From Streptomyces sp. HNM0574 (GTDB lineage Bacteria; Actinomycetota; Actinomycetes; Streptomycetales; Streptomycetaceae), in assembly GCF_012726235.1 (NCBI RefSeq), contig NZ_JAASAH010000006.1, positions 186,001 to 250,000 on the forward strand: a DNA stretch of 64,000 nt. Reading direction: 5' to 3'. The position numbers and the translations under genes were made by a program. How positions within the stretch are numbered: the stretch's first letter is position 1; the number at the start of each line of letters is the position of its first letter. This document shows positions 1-8,816 of the stretch, piece after piece. The notes under the pieces are model-generated. The model was given only the letters and a program-made list of their open reading frames with translations. It had not been told where the DNA came from and did no database searches.

Positions 1-1
1 G

Positions 2-910
2 TACGCGCGCAGCCCCCGGCACAACGCGGTGATCAACAGCCGCCAGTTCGGCGGCCGCAGCGACGACCCGACCTTCGAGGGCCCGGAACTGCGCTTCGGA
101 TTCCCCGCGCACGAGCCCACCCGCTACTACCGGGAATCCCTCGAACTCGACGTCGGCGGCACCGCGTTCGAGCTGCACGCCTGCCGTGGCGAGACCGACG
201 ACCACACCTGGGTCTTCTGCCCCGAGCGCCGGGTGCTGTGCACCGGCGACCTGATCATCTGGGGCGTGCCCAACGCGGGCAACCCGCAGAAGGCGCAGCG
301 CTACCCATGGGACTGGGCCGCCGGCCTGCGGGCCATGGCCCGGACCGGCGCGGCCTCGCTGTGCCCCGGGCACGGCGGCCCGGTGGTGGACGACGAACGG
401 CTGGTCCGGCGCATCCTGCTGGACACGGCCAGCTTCCTGGAGGACGTGGTCGAACGCACCCTAGCCGTCCTGGAGGATGGCTCGCCACCGCACGTGGACG
501 TCGTACGCCGGGTGAAGCTGCCGGAGTCCGACGCGCCCTGGCTCCAACCCGTCTACGACGAGGCCGAGTTCATCGTCCGCAACGTCATCCGCTACTACGG
601 CGGATGGTGGAGCGGACGCCCCAGCGAACTCAAGCCGGCCCCGCGCGCGGACGTGGCGGGGGAGCTGGCGGCGCTCAGCGGCGGCGCCGGCGCGCTCCTC
701 GCCCGCGCCGTCGAACTCGCGCCCCGCGACCTGGCGCTGGCCTGCCACCTCGCCGACTACGCGCTGGAGGCGGCCCCCGACGACGCCGTCGTCGCCGCGG
801 GCGTGGCCGCCCTCTACACCGAGCGCGGCACCCGGGAGACCGGCCTGATGGCGACGAACCTCTACCGCTCGGCGGCCGCCGAGGCACTGGCGCGGCACCC
901 TTCGGCGTAG
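2..910 (+). CDS. Alkyl-sulfatase-like MBL-fold hydrolase, 5' partial
   Basis: The reading frame is open to the first base, so the N-terminus lies outside the window. The visible part holds the end of a metallo-beta-lactamase fold, with the metal-binding PGHGGPV motif, and then an alkyl-sulfatase dimerisation region with the signature around RYYGGWW. This family (SdsA/BDS1-like) hydrolyses primary alkyl sulfates to alcohols. The C-terminus looks short because no full SCP2-like sulfatase C-terminal domain follows; the gene stops at a TAG about 100 residues after the dimerisation motif. The usual N-terminal HxHxDH zinc motif is not visible because of the truncation. A strong hairpin follows the stop, so transcription probably ends here. 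Substrate is inferred only from family. Confidence 0.8.
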   Translation, partial: YARSPRHNAVINSRQFGGRSDDPTFEGPELRFGFPAHEPTRYYRESLELDVGGTAFELHACRGETDDHTWVFCPERRVLCTGDLIIWGVPNAGNPQKAQRYPWDWAAGLRAMARTGAASLCPGHGGPVVDDERLVRRILLDTASFLEDVVERTLAVLEDGSPPHVDVVRRVKLPESDAPWLQPVYDEAEFIVRNVIRYYGGWWSGRPSELKPAPRADVAGELAALSGGAGALLARAVELAPRDLALACHLADYALEAAPDDAVVAAGVAALYTERGTRETGLMATNLYRSAAAEALARHPSA

Positions 911-971
911 AAACCCGGGGGCGAATGCCGCGTCCGGAGAATCCGGCGGACGGTGAATCCGGCGGCGAGAA

Positions 972-1011
972 TCCCGGGGAGGGGAATTCCGGGGGATTCC
1001 CCTCCCCGGGA
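972..1011 (+). terminator. 15-bp hairpin after the sulfatase-like gene
   Basis: Two perfectly complementary 15-nt arms (972-986 and 997-1011) flank a 10-nt loop. It sits 60 nt after the stop codon and before the promoter region of the MMPL gene. There is no clear U-run, which is usual for Streptomyces terminators. Two copies of an 11-nt direct repeat (gaatccggcgg) precede it. Confidence 0.75.
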
Positions 1012-1125
1012 AACGCGTCCGGAACGGTTCTCAGGAAACTCCCAGAAGTCACTCCGGAAGCGGTCAAGCAAAGGTGCCACTCTTGCCCCCGTTCTGTTGA
1101 TCAGCAACATGACTGGGGGCCCTTG

Positions 1126-3372
1126 GTGGCTGCTTTCCTCTACAAAACCGGCAAGTTCTCCTACCGCTGGAGGTGGTGGGTCACCGTCCTGTGGGCCGGA
1201 CTGCTCGTCCTGACCGGCGTTCTGGCCTCCCGCGCCGACGCCGCGCCGCCCAACGACTTCTCGCTGCCCGGCACCGAGGCCCAGCGCGCCTACGACCTGC
1301 TGGACGAACGGTTCCCCGGGATGAACGCGGACGGCGCCTCGGCCCGCGTCGTCTTCAAGGCCGGGGACGGCAAGGTGACGGCGCCCGACACCCGGCGCGC
1401 CGTCGAGGACACCGTCCGCGCGCTCGGCGCGGGATCACAGGTGAGCGCGGTCACCAACCCGTTCGAGACCGGCACCGTCAGCAAGGACGGCAGCACCGCC
1501 TACGCGCAGGTGTCGTACAGCGTGCCGGTCGCCGAGCTGACCGACGCCTCCCGCGAGGAGCTGACGGACACCGTCGGGGACGCGCACTCCCCGGAGCTCA
1601 CCGTCGAGGCGGGCGGCAACGCCGTCTCCGACGCGATGGGCGGCCACTCCTCGGAGGCGGTCGGCCTCGCGGTGGCGGCCGTGGTGCTCGTCCTCACCTT
1701 CGGCGCCCTGATAGCCGCCGGACTCCCGCTGCTCACGGCCCTGTTGGGGGTCGGCATCGGCACCTGCGCCATCAAGGTGCTGGCGGCCCCGCTCGGCCTG
1801 GGCGGGACGACCTCCGTCCTGGCCACCATGCTCGGCCTGGCCGTCGGCATCGACTACGCGTTGTTCGTCGTCTCCCGCTACCGGGACGAACTGGCCCGCG
1901 GCAGGAGCCGCGAGGAGGCCGCCGCGCACGGGGTGGGCACGGCGGGCTCCGCCGTCGTCTTCGCCGGACTGACCGTGGTGATCGCGCTCGCGGGCCTGTC
2001 CGTCGTCGGCATCCCCGTCCTCACGCAGATGGGGCTCGCCGCGGCCGGCACCGTCGGGCTCGCGGTACTGATCGCCGTCACGCTGATCCCGGCCCTGCTC
2101 GGCATCGCGGGCAAGCGCGTCAAGCCGACCGGCCCCCGCCGCCGGCGGGAGGCCGCAGCACCGGAGTCCGGGAAGGCCGCGCGGCCGAAGCTCGGAGTGC
2201 GCTGGGCACGGTTCGTCACCCGGAGGCCGGTCGCGGTGCTGCTGCTCGGGGCCTCGGCCCTGATCGCCGTCGCGGTACCGGCCGGCTCCCTCGAACTCGG
2301 CCTGCCCGGCGACGAGTCCAAGCCCGCGTCCACCACCCAGCGCCAGGCGTACGACCTGCTCGCCGACGGCTTCGGCCCCGGCTTCAACGGCCCCCTCACC
2401 ACCGTCGTCACGGCCGACGACGGCGGCGACGCGCAGGCCGCCACCCGGGACGTCGTCTCCCGGATCAAGGACACCGACGGCGTCGCCACCATCACCCCGC
2501 CGCGCTTCAACGAGGGCAAGGACACCGCCGTCCTCACCGTCGTCCCCACCTCGGCACCCGGCACCCCGGAGACCGCCGACCTGGTCCACGACCTGCGCGC
2601 CCCCGAGATCGAGGGCGACGGGGCACAGGTGCTGATCGCGGGCACCACCGCGATGAACATCGACGTCTCGGAGAAGCTCGCCGACGCGCTGGTGCCGTAC
2701 ATCGCACTCGTCGTCGGCCTCGCCTTCCTGCTGCTGATCGCCGTGTTCCGCTCGCTCCTGGTGCCGCTCAAGGCGGCGCTCGGCTTCCTGCTCTCCATCG
2801 CCGCCGGGCTCGGCGCGGTCGTCGCGGTCTTCCAATGGGGCTGGCTGAGCTCGCTGTTCGGGGTCACGGAGCCGGGACCGGTGATGTCGATCATGCCGAT
2901 CTTCATGGTCGGCGTCGTGTTCGGACTGGCCATGGACTACGAGGTCTTCCTGGTGACCCGGATGCGGGAGGCGTACGTCGTGGACCGGCAGCCCGTGCGT
3001 GCCGTGATCGGCGGCTTCGAGCACAGCGCCCGGGTCGTCACGGCCGCCGCGGTGATCATGATCGCGGTGTTCGCCGGGTTCATGGGATCGAGCGAACAGA
3101 TGGTCAAGACCATCGGGTTCGGCCTGGCGATCGCCGTCCTCTTCGACGCCTTCGTCGTCCGCATGACCCTGGTGCCCGCGGTGCTCACCCTGCTCGGCCA
3201 CCGCGCCTGGCGCCTGCCCCGGTGGCTCGACCGCTGGGTCCCGCACGTCGACGTCGAGGGCGAGAGCCTCCGGGTGCACGACGCGCACGACCCGCACGAG
3301 CCGGAACGGGCCGGCACCGGCCCGGAGCAGGCCGACGCAGGCCCCGCCCCCGAACTGCACGAGGTGCGCTGA
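1126..3372 (+). CDS. MMPL family RND-type transporter
   Basis: A 748-residue membrane protein with the MMPL/SSD architecture: an N-terminal helix, an extracytoplasmic loop, a block of about five helices, then a second loop and a second block. The motifs GIDYALFVVSRYRDE and AMDYEVFLVTRMRE are the paired D-Y motifs carried by the fourth helix of each half in MMPL proteins, which are proton-driven exporters of lipids or drugs in actinomycetes. I start at GTG 1126, preceded by a GGGGG run at good spacing, which puts FLYKTGKF just before the first helix; the upstream open frame is a shadow of the sulfatase gene. It is 3 nt from the next gene, so the two are probably co-transcribed. The exported substrate cannot be told. 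Confidence 0.93.
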   Translation: MAAFLYKTGKFSYRWRWWVTVLWAGLLVLTGVLASRADAAPPNDFSLPGTEAQRAYDLLDERFPGMNADGASARVVFKAGDGKVTAPDTRRAVEDTVRALGAGSQVSAVTNPFETGTVSKDGSTAYAQVSYSVPVAELTDASREELTDTVGDAHSPELTVEAGGNAVSDAMGGHSSEAVGLAVAAVVLVLTFGALIAAGLPLLTALLGVGIGTCAIKVLAAPLGLGGTTSVLATMLGLAVGIDYALFVVSRYRDELARGRSREEAAAHGVGTAGSAVVFAGLTVVIALAGLSVVGIPVLTQMGLAAAGTVGLAVLIAVTLIPALLGIAGKRVKPTGPRRRREAAAPESGKAARPKLGVRWARFVTRRPVAVLLLGASALIAVAVPAGSLELGLPGDESKPASTTQRQAYDLLADGFGPGFNGPLTTVVTADDGGDAQAATRDVVSRIKDTDGVATITPPRFNEGKDTAVLTVVPTSAPGTPETADLVHDLRAPEIEGDGAQVLIAGTTAMNIDVSEKLADALVPYIALVVGLAFLLLIAVFRSLLVPLKAALGFLLSIAAGLGAVVAVFQWGWLSSLFGVTEPGPVMSIMPIFMVGVVFGLAMDYEVFLVTRMREAYVVDRQPVRAVIGGFEHSARVVTAAAVIMIAVFAGFMGSSEQMVKTIGFGLAIAVLFDAFVVRMTLVPAVLTLLGHRAWRLPRWLDRWVPHVDVEGESLRVHDAHDPHEPERAGTGPEQADAGPAPELHEVR

Positions 3373-3375
3373 CAC

Positions 3376-4962
3376 ATGGGCACCACCACGACGAAGCCGG
3401 CCGGGACGGGGGCCGCCGCACCGGCGTCCTGCACCGGCCGGGGCAAGGCGGCGGCCGGGCCCCTCCGGCCCTGCGGCGGCACGCCCCGTCACGTACTCGA
3501 AGGGGCGCTCGCCGTCCTCCTCGCGCTCGCGGCCATGACGGGCGCCGCGTGCCTGGCGCTCAAGGCGCTCGGCGCCGACGGCGTCGCACCCCTGACCCGG
3601 CTCGGGCCCGCGGTGACCGGCCTCGCCTTCGGCGGGCAGCTCGACCTGGCCTCCGACCTCACGCCCCAGGGCAGCGGGGAAGGGGACGGCGGCATGCCCG
3701 GCATGCTCGGCGGAGGTGGCGGCGGCGGGCTCAGCCTCGGCGTCTCCGGCCAGGTGTCCGCCCTGCCGCTGATGCTCACCTTCCTCGGCACCGCCGTCCT
3801 GGGCTGGTGCTTCTTCCGGCCGCTGCGCCGCAGGGCGCGCCCCGCGCCCGGGCTGCTGGCCGCGCGCGCGGGCGGGGCGCTCGGCGCCGCCGCCGTCCTC
3901 GTCCCCCTCCTCGTCTCCCGGGGCAGCGGCACGCTTGAACTCCCGGACGGCGTCACGGAGAAGCTCGGCAAGGGCGGCGGCCCCGGCGGCGGGCTCGGCA
4001 AGCTGACCGGCGGCGGCGCGCCCTCCGTCGACTTCACCACCCATGTCGCGCTGACCGGGTTCCTCGCGGTGCTCGGCGTCGCGCTGGTGCTCTGCGGCGG
4101 CCTGGTGGCCGCGCGCCGCACCTCGCTGCCCCGGACGCTGGAACTCAGCCGGCTCCGCCTCGCCTGGCACCCGGTCGCCTCCACCCTCACCGGGATCTTC
4201 ACCGCCGTGTGCACCGCCGCCCTCTTCCTCGCGCTCCTCGCGGGCGCGGCGGCGGCGACCGGGCGCGAGCAGGCGGCCAAGGCCGCGGGGGCGCTGCTCC
4301 TCGCCGCCCCGAACCTGATCACCTCCGTGTTCACCTCCGGCCTCGGCGCGTCCTGGCAGGCCGGGACGGAACGGCGGCAGCCCGAGGGCGGCGGCCTCCT
4401 GGGCGGCATGGGCGGCGGAGCCGGAGGTTCCGGCGCCGGGGGAGGGGACCGGCGGATCGACCTCGGCGCCCAGACCGTCGCGGGCCTCCCGCTGTGGCCG
4501 GCCGGCCTGACTCTGCTGACGGCGCTCCTGGTGTACGCGGGCTACCGCGCGGCCGCCCGTACCCCGGCGCGCACCGCCCGCGAGGAGTCCCGCGCGGTGC
4601 TCGGCCGGCACCTGGAGACCGCGGTGCGCGCGGGGGCGCTCGTCGGTCCCGGCGTCCTGGTGCTCTGCCTGCTCGCGCGGATGTCCGTGGGGATCGGCAT
4701 CACCGTCATGGGCAACGAGATGGGCGGCATGGACGCCGGACTCGACGGTTCCGTCGGGCTCTCGGCACTCACCGGCTCCGTCCTCGCCGGCCTGGCCGCC
4801 TACGCGGGAAGCCGCCTGCACGCCCTGCGGACCGCCCGCCGGAAACCCGGCCCACGCCCCGGCGAGGACCGCACCGCCGGCCGCCCACAGGTGCGTACGG
4901 TTTCCTCACCTTCGGGAGGGAAGACCCCGGAACCCGCACGCATGACCGGTACCGGTACCTGA
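3376..4962 (+). CDS. Streptophobe family membrane protein
   Basis: A 528-residue protein with about ten hydrophobic segments separated by glycine-rich loops. The N-terminal pattern, an ALEG-type helix followed by LKALGADGVAPLTRLGPAV, matches the streptophobe family, which is known mainly from Streptomyces and has no assigned biochemical role. Glycine-rich loops near residues 105-122 and 335-360 look disordered. The start ATG lies 3 nt after the MMPL stop, which implies translational coupling and a shared membrane function. Function unknown. Confidence 0.8.
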   Translation: MGTTTTKPAGTGAAAPASCTGRGKAAAGPLRPCGGTPRHVLEGALAVLLALAAMTGAACLALKALGADGVAPLTRLGPAVTGLAFGGQLDLASDLTPQGSGEGDGGMPGMLGGGGGGGLSLGVSGQVSALPLMLTFLGTAVLGWCFFRPLRRRARPAPGLLAARAGGALGAAAVLVPLLVSRGSGTLELPDGVTEKLGKGGGPGGGLGKLTGGGAPSVDFTTHVALTGFLAVLGVALVLCGGLVAARRTSLPRTLELSRLRLAWHPVASTLTGIFTAVCTAALFLALLAGAAAATGREQAAKAAGALLLAAPNLITSVFTSGLGASWQAGTERRQPEGGGLLGGMGGGAGGSGAGGGDRRIDLGAQTVAGLPLWPAGLTLLTALLVYAGYRAAARTPARTAREESRAVLGRHLETAVRAGALVGPGVLVLCLLARMSVGIGITVMGNEMGGMDAGLDGSVGLSALTGSVLAGLAAYAGSRLHALRTARRKPGPRPGEDRTAGRPQVRTVSSPSGGKTPEPARMTGTGT

Positions 4963-5059
4963 CCCCTGGCCGGGGCCGGCCGGTGACGGCGCACCGTCGC
5001 GGACCGGCCGGCCCCCGGTACACCCCACCACCACCCGGCACGACGAGACGGAAGATCCC

Positions 5060-5800
5060 ATGACAGCAGCCCGCACGCCGCGCCGAGGCGCCTCGCCCAA
5101 GGGGCACCTGCTCGTCGTCGACGACGAGCCGACGGTCCGCGACCTGCTCCCGGCGGCCCTGCGCTACGCGGGCTTCGACGTCGACGTCGCCGCGGACGGC
5201 GCGCAGGCCCTGGCGATGGCGGCCCGCCGCCCGCCGGACCTGGTGCTGCTGGACGTGATGCTGCCGGACATCGACGGCTTCGAGGTGATCCGGCAGCTGC
5301 GCGCCCAGCCCCGCAGAACCGGCGGCCGGTCCGGCGGCGACGTCCCCGTCCTGTTCGTCACCGCCCGCGAGACCAAGGAGGACCGGATCACCGGCCTCAC
5401 CCTGGGCGGCGACGACTACATCACCAAACCCTTCGACCTGGAGGAACTCATCGCCCGTATCCACGCGGTGCTGCGCCGCACCATGGGCGAGCCGTCCACC
5501 GCCCTGGTCGTCGGCGCTCTCGAACTGGACCCGGAGGGACATCTGGTGACCCGCGCCGGGCAGCCGGTGCGGCTGTCGCCCACCGAGTTCCGGCTGCTGC
5601 ACTTCCTGATGGCCAACGCCGAACTGACCATGTCCAAGGCGCAGATCCTGGAGAACGTCTGGCGCTACGACTTCGACGGCGACCCCAGCATCGTCGACAC
5701 CTACATCAGCTATCTGCGCCGCAAGGTCGACCGCGTGGAGCCCAAGCTGCTGCACACCGTGCACGGCATCGGCTACGTCCTGCGCGAGCCCCGGACATGA
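5060..5800 (+). CDS. OmpR/PhoB-type response regulator
   Basis: A 246-residue protein with an N-terminal receiver (acidic pair DD at 21-22, phosphoacceptor Asp65 in LLDVMLPD, Lys123 in KPFDLEEL) and a C-terminal winged-helix domain ending in the usual HTVHGIGYVLR strand. It binds DNA when phosphorylated by its partner kinase. The stop overlaps the kinase start (ATGA), so the pair is one operon. It is a generic actinobacterial TcrA/MprA-like regulator. It is not KdpE, because its partner lacks the KdpD sensor domain. The 97-nt gap after the streptophobe gene holds a 12-bp inverted repeat (ccggccggtgac to gaccggccggcc), so the regulator may have its own promoter. Confidence 0.93.
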   Translation: MTAARTPRRGASPKGHLLVVDDEPTVRDLLPAALRYAGFDVDVAADGAQALAMAARRPPDLVLLDVMLPDIDGFEVIRQLRAQPRRTGGRSGGDVPVLFVTARETKEDRITGLTLGGDDYITKPFDLEELIARIHAVLRRTMGEPSTALVVGALELDPEGHLVTRAGQPVRLSPTEFRLLHFLMANAELTMSKAQILENVWRYDFDGDPSIVDTYISYLRRKVDRVEPKLLHTVHGIGYVLREPRT

Positions 5801-7350
5801 CGGCACGCGGCGGGCTGCGGCGCCGGGCCGCGAACCTGCGGGGCGCCCTCGCCCGGATGTCGCTGCGCACCCGGCTGCTGTGCCTGGCCGTCGCGCTGGT
5901 CGCGACGGCGCTGCTGGCCGTGGGCGCCGTCGTCAGCACCGCGCTCGACGCCTACCTCCAGGACCGCGTCGACTCCCGGGTGGACACCACCGCGCAGCTC
6001 GCCGCCCGGGTCACCCCGCCGCCCGGCCCCAACGTCCCGCAGAACGTCCGCCTGTTGAGCTCCTTCGAGGACACCACCGTCGCGTACGTGGACGACCGGG
6101 GGAACTCCCGCAGCACCTTCGACTCGACCACCGCGGCCCCGGGCGGCGGGCCGCGGCTGCCGGAGCTCGACCGCGCTGCCGTGCTGGACCGGGGCGGGAG
6201 CCCGTTCACCGTTCCGTCCCGGGACGGCGAGCACTCCTGGCGGGTCGTCGCGCTCACCCGCCCCGACCAGGTCCTCAAGTCCGCCGACCCCGCGGCCGAC
6301 CGGGGCAGCGTCATCGTCGCCACCTCGCTGGACGAGGTGGACCGCACCGTCCGGAAGACCCGGACCGTCGCGCTCACCTCCGGCGGGGTGCTGCTCGTGG
6401 TGCTCGCCCTGGTCGGCTGGTTCGCCGTCCGCTCGGGGCTGCGGCCGCTGACCCGGATCGAGGAGACCGCCGAGGCCATCACCCGGGGCGACTTCTCGCA
6501 CCGCATCCCGGAGACGTCCGGCACCCGGACCGAGGTCGGACGGCTCACCGTCTGCCTGAACCGGATGCTCGGCCAGATCGACACCGCCTTCCACGCCCGC
6601 GCCGAGGCGGAGTCACGGATGCGGCGCTTCTTCGCCGACGCCAGCCACGAACTGCGCACCCCGCTGGTCGGGATCAAGGGCTACACGGACCTGTACCGGA
6701 TGGGCGCCTCCCGCACCCCGGAGGAGACCGAGCACCTCATGACGCGGATCGGCGAGGAGTCCGAGCGCCTGACCCGGCTGGTCGGCGACATGCTCCTGCT
6801 CGCCCGCCTCGACGAGGCCGCCCGGGGCCCCTCCGCCGGGACAGGCCCCGCCCCCGCCTTCCCGCTCGACCGCGCCCCCATGGACCTGCGCACCCTGGCC
6901 GCCGACGCGATGCACGACGTCCGCGCCCTGGACGCGACCCGCGAGGTCACGCTCACCGGACCGGACGGCGGCAGGCCCGCCACCGCGCAGACCCTGGCCG
7001 ACGAGGCGCGCCTGCGGCAGGTCGTCACCAATCTCGTCGGCAACGCCGTCACCCACTCGCCGGCCGGCACCCCGGTCCGGATCGGCGTCGGAGTCAAGGA
7101 CGGGCTCGCGGTGCTGGAGGTGGCCGACCGGGGGCCCGGGCTGGCGCCGGAGCAGCGGCAGCGGGTCTTCGAGCGGTTCTACCGCGCCGACGCCTCCCGC
7201 ACCCGCGCCACCGGCGGCGGCGCGGGCCTGGGCCTGTCGATCGTCCACTCCCTCGTCACCGCGCACGGCGGCGACGTCGAGGTCGACTCGGCCCCGGGCG
7301 AGGGGTGCACCTTCCGGGTACGGCTCCCGCTGCTGGAGGGCATGGACTGA
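5797..7350 (+). CDS. Two-component sensor histidine kinase
   Basis: A 517-residue HisKA kinase. TM1 (about 26-50) and TM2 (about 191-211) flank an extracytoplasmic sensor of some 140 residues. A HAMP linker (about 212-265) leads to the dimerisation helix with His284 in FFADASHELRTP. The C-terminal ATPase has the N box (VVTNLVGNAVTH), G1 (DRGPGL), F box (FERFYRAD) and G2 (GAGLGLSIV). The start codon overlaps the regulator stop by 4 nt. The signal sensed is not evident; the sensor loop has no recognisable domain. Confidence 0.93.
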   Translation: MTARGGLRRRAANLRGALARMSLRTRLLCLAVALVATALLAVGAVVSTALDAYLQDRVDSRVDTTAQLAARVTPPPGPNVPQNVRLLSSFEDTTVAYVDDRGNSRSTFDSTTAAPGGGPRLPELDRAAVLDRGGSPFTVPSRDGEHSWRVVALTRPDQVLKSADPAADRGSVIVATSLDEVDRTVRKTRTVALTSGGVLLVVLALVGWFAVRSGLRPLTRIEETAEAITRGDFSHRIPETSGTRTEVGRLTVCLNRMLGQIDTAFHARAEAESRMRRFFADASHELRTPLVGIKGYTDLYRMGASRTPEETEHLMTRIGEESERLTRLVGDMLLLARLDEAARGPSAGTGPAPAFPLDRAPMDLRTLAADAMHDVRALDATREVTLTGPDGGRPATAQTLADEARLRQVVTNLVGNAVTHSPAGTPVRIGVGVKDGLAVLEVADRGPGLAPEQRQRVFERFYRADASRTRATGGGAGLGLSIVHSLVTAHGGDVEVDSAPGEGCTFRVRLPLLEGMD

Positions 7351-7417
7351 GCCGCGCCTCCGCCCAACTCCGGCCCCGGCGCGGGCAAAGCACTCGCCTC
7401 CCCGCGTGCAACGCGCG

Positions 7418-7423
7418 TAGAAT
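7418..7423 (+). promoter_or_regulatory. -10 hexamer TAGAAT, leaderless start for dgt
   Basis: TAGAAT fits the TANNNT actinobacterial -10 and lies 7 nt before the dgt ATG, so transcription would begin at or next to the start codon. No ribosome binding site is present. No convincing -35 is visible. Confidence 0.6.
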
Positions 7424-7430
7424 CCGGGCG

Positions 7431-8756
7431 ATGCGGCCGACGAACTACTCTCCCGAAGATCTCGAACAGCACTCCCTGCGACGCCGGGTCTCCGACGACG
7501 GTCAGCGGTCCGGTTTCGAGCACGACGTGGATCGCATCCTCTACTCGACCCAGTGGCGCGCCCTCGCGGGCAAGAGCCAGGTGGTGGCCAGCGGCGAACT
7601 CGGCGCGTACCACACCCGGCTGACCCACTCGATGAAGGTCGCCCAGCTCGGGCGGCGCATGGCCGAGCGGCTGGAGCGGCGCTACGGCGGCCCGAACCCG
7701 GCCCTCGTCGAAGCGGCCTGCATGGCGCACGACATCGGCCACCCGCCCTTCGGGCACGCCGGCGAGTCGGCCCTGCGCCGCACCATGGACGAGCTGCGCC
7801 CGGGCGACACCGCCCCGGACAGCTTCGAGGGCAACGCGCAGACCCTCCGCGTCCTCACCTTCCTCGCCGCCCACAAGTACGCCGGACACCGGGGCCTGCA
7901 CCTCACCCGCGCCTGCCTCGACGCCTCGGTCAAGTACCCCTGGGAACGCGCCCCCCGCGAACGGGACGCGGCCCGGCACAGCAAGTGGGGCGTCTACGTC
8001 GCCGACCGGGAGGCGTTCGCCTGGCTGCGCGACGGCCGCTCCGACGACGCCGTACCGGTCGAGGAACAGGTCATGGACTGGGCGGACGACGTCACCTACG
8101 CCTGCCACGACGTGGAGGACTTCTACCGCACCGGACTCATCCCGCTCCAGGCCCTCTTCCCGCCCGAGGGCGCGGCCGGCGCCGAGACCGAACGCGAGAC
8201 GGCCCGCTTCCTCGGGTACGTGGAGCGCAAGCACGCCCGCGAGGGCCGCCCCTTCGACCGGGGCGCCGCACAGGCGCTGCTCGCCGAGATCGGCAAGACG
8301 ATGGCGCTGCCCGGGCCCTACACCGGACACCACGAGGACGCCGTCGCGGTCAACCTCCGCACCGCCAACCTGATCGCCTACTTCACCCGCGACATCCGCC
8401 TCCAGGTCGGCGGGGAGGCGGCGATCCGCTACGGCGCCCGGCTGGAGATCCCCCGGGAGCGCCGCGCGGCCTGCGACCTGCTGAAGGAACTGGTCTGGTG
8501 CTACGTCATCGACCGTCCCGCGCTCGCCACCCAGCAGCACGGAAAGCGGCGCATCGTCAGCGAACTGCTGCGCTGGACCTACGAGTCGCCGGAACTGCTG
8601 CCGACCGAGCGGGCCGAGGAACTGGCCTTGCACGGCGACGGGTTGCGCGCCGCTGCCGACCACGTCGCCTCGCTCACCGAGGACCAGGCGCTCGCCCTGC
8701 ACCGCCGCATGTCCGGCACGGGCCTGGGCTCCGTCAACGACAACGTGACCTTCTGA
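7431..8756 (+). CDS. dgt: Deoxyguanosinetriphosphate triphosphohydrolase (HD domain)
   Basis: A 441-residue HD-domain phosphohydrolase that cleaves dGTP (and often other dNTPs) to the nucleoside and triphosphate, controlling the dNTP pool. The metal-binding pattern is intact: His66 in RLTHSMKV, His100-Asp101 in MAHDIGHPPFGH, and a later Asp in the WADDVTYACHDVEDF stretch. Length suits the bacterial dGTPase-like family. The ATG is chosen because a -10 hexamer sits just in front and the upstream open frame is only a shadow of the kinase. It converges with adenosine deaminase, so two purine-nucleotide enzymes share one terminator. Confidence 0.93.
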   Translation: MRPTNYSPEDLEQHSLRRRVSDDGQRSGFEHDVDRILYSTQWRALAGKSQVVASGELGAYHTRLTHSMKVAQLGRRMAERLERRYGGPNPALVEAACMAHDIGHPPFGHAGESALRRTMDELRPGDTAPDSFEGNAQTLRVLTFLAAHKYAGHRGLHLTRACLDASVKYPWERAPRERDAARHSKWGVYVADREAFAWLRDGRSDDAVPVEEQVMDWADDVTYACHDVEDFYRTGLIPLQALFPPEGAAGAETERETARFLGYVERKHAREGRPFDRGAAQALLAEIGKTMALPGPYTGHHEDAVAVNLRTANLIAYFTRDIRLQVGGEAAIRYGARLEIPRERRAACDLLKELVWCYVIDRPALATQQHGKRRIVSELLRWTYESPELLPTERAEELALHGDGLRAAADHVASLTEDQALALHRRMSGTGLGSVNDNVTF

Positions 8757-8774
8757 GCCGGGGCCGTCCGGAGG

Positions 8775-8810
8775 GCGCCTGCCCCGCACCGGGGCGTGCG
8801 GGGCAGGCGC
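8775..8810. terminator. 14-bp bidirectional hairpin between dgt and add
   Basis: Perfect 14-nt arms (8775-8788, 8797-8810) around an 8-nt loop lie between two convergent stop codons. This is a typical shared terminator without U-tract. Confidence 0.85.
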
Positions 8811-8816
8811 CGTTGC

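Noticed and set aside
1435..4821. A 1128-codon open frame on the minus strand opposite the MMPL and streptophobe genes
   Set aside because: It is rich in Asp, Arg, Gly and Gln with no domain or hydrophobic core, as expected for the antisense of high-GC genes. Long shadow frames of this kind occur throughout the window, for example opposite the TIR-WD40 gene.
5060..7350. KdpDE pair for the kdp operon
   Set aside because: The kinase lacks the large N-terminal KdpD and Usp domains and the four-helix membrane block, and the pair lies 48 kb away. It is a generic two-component system.
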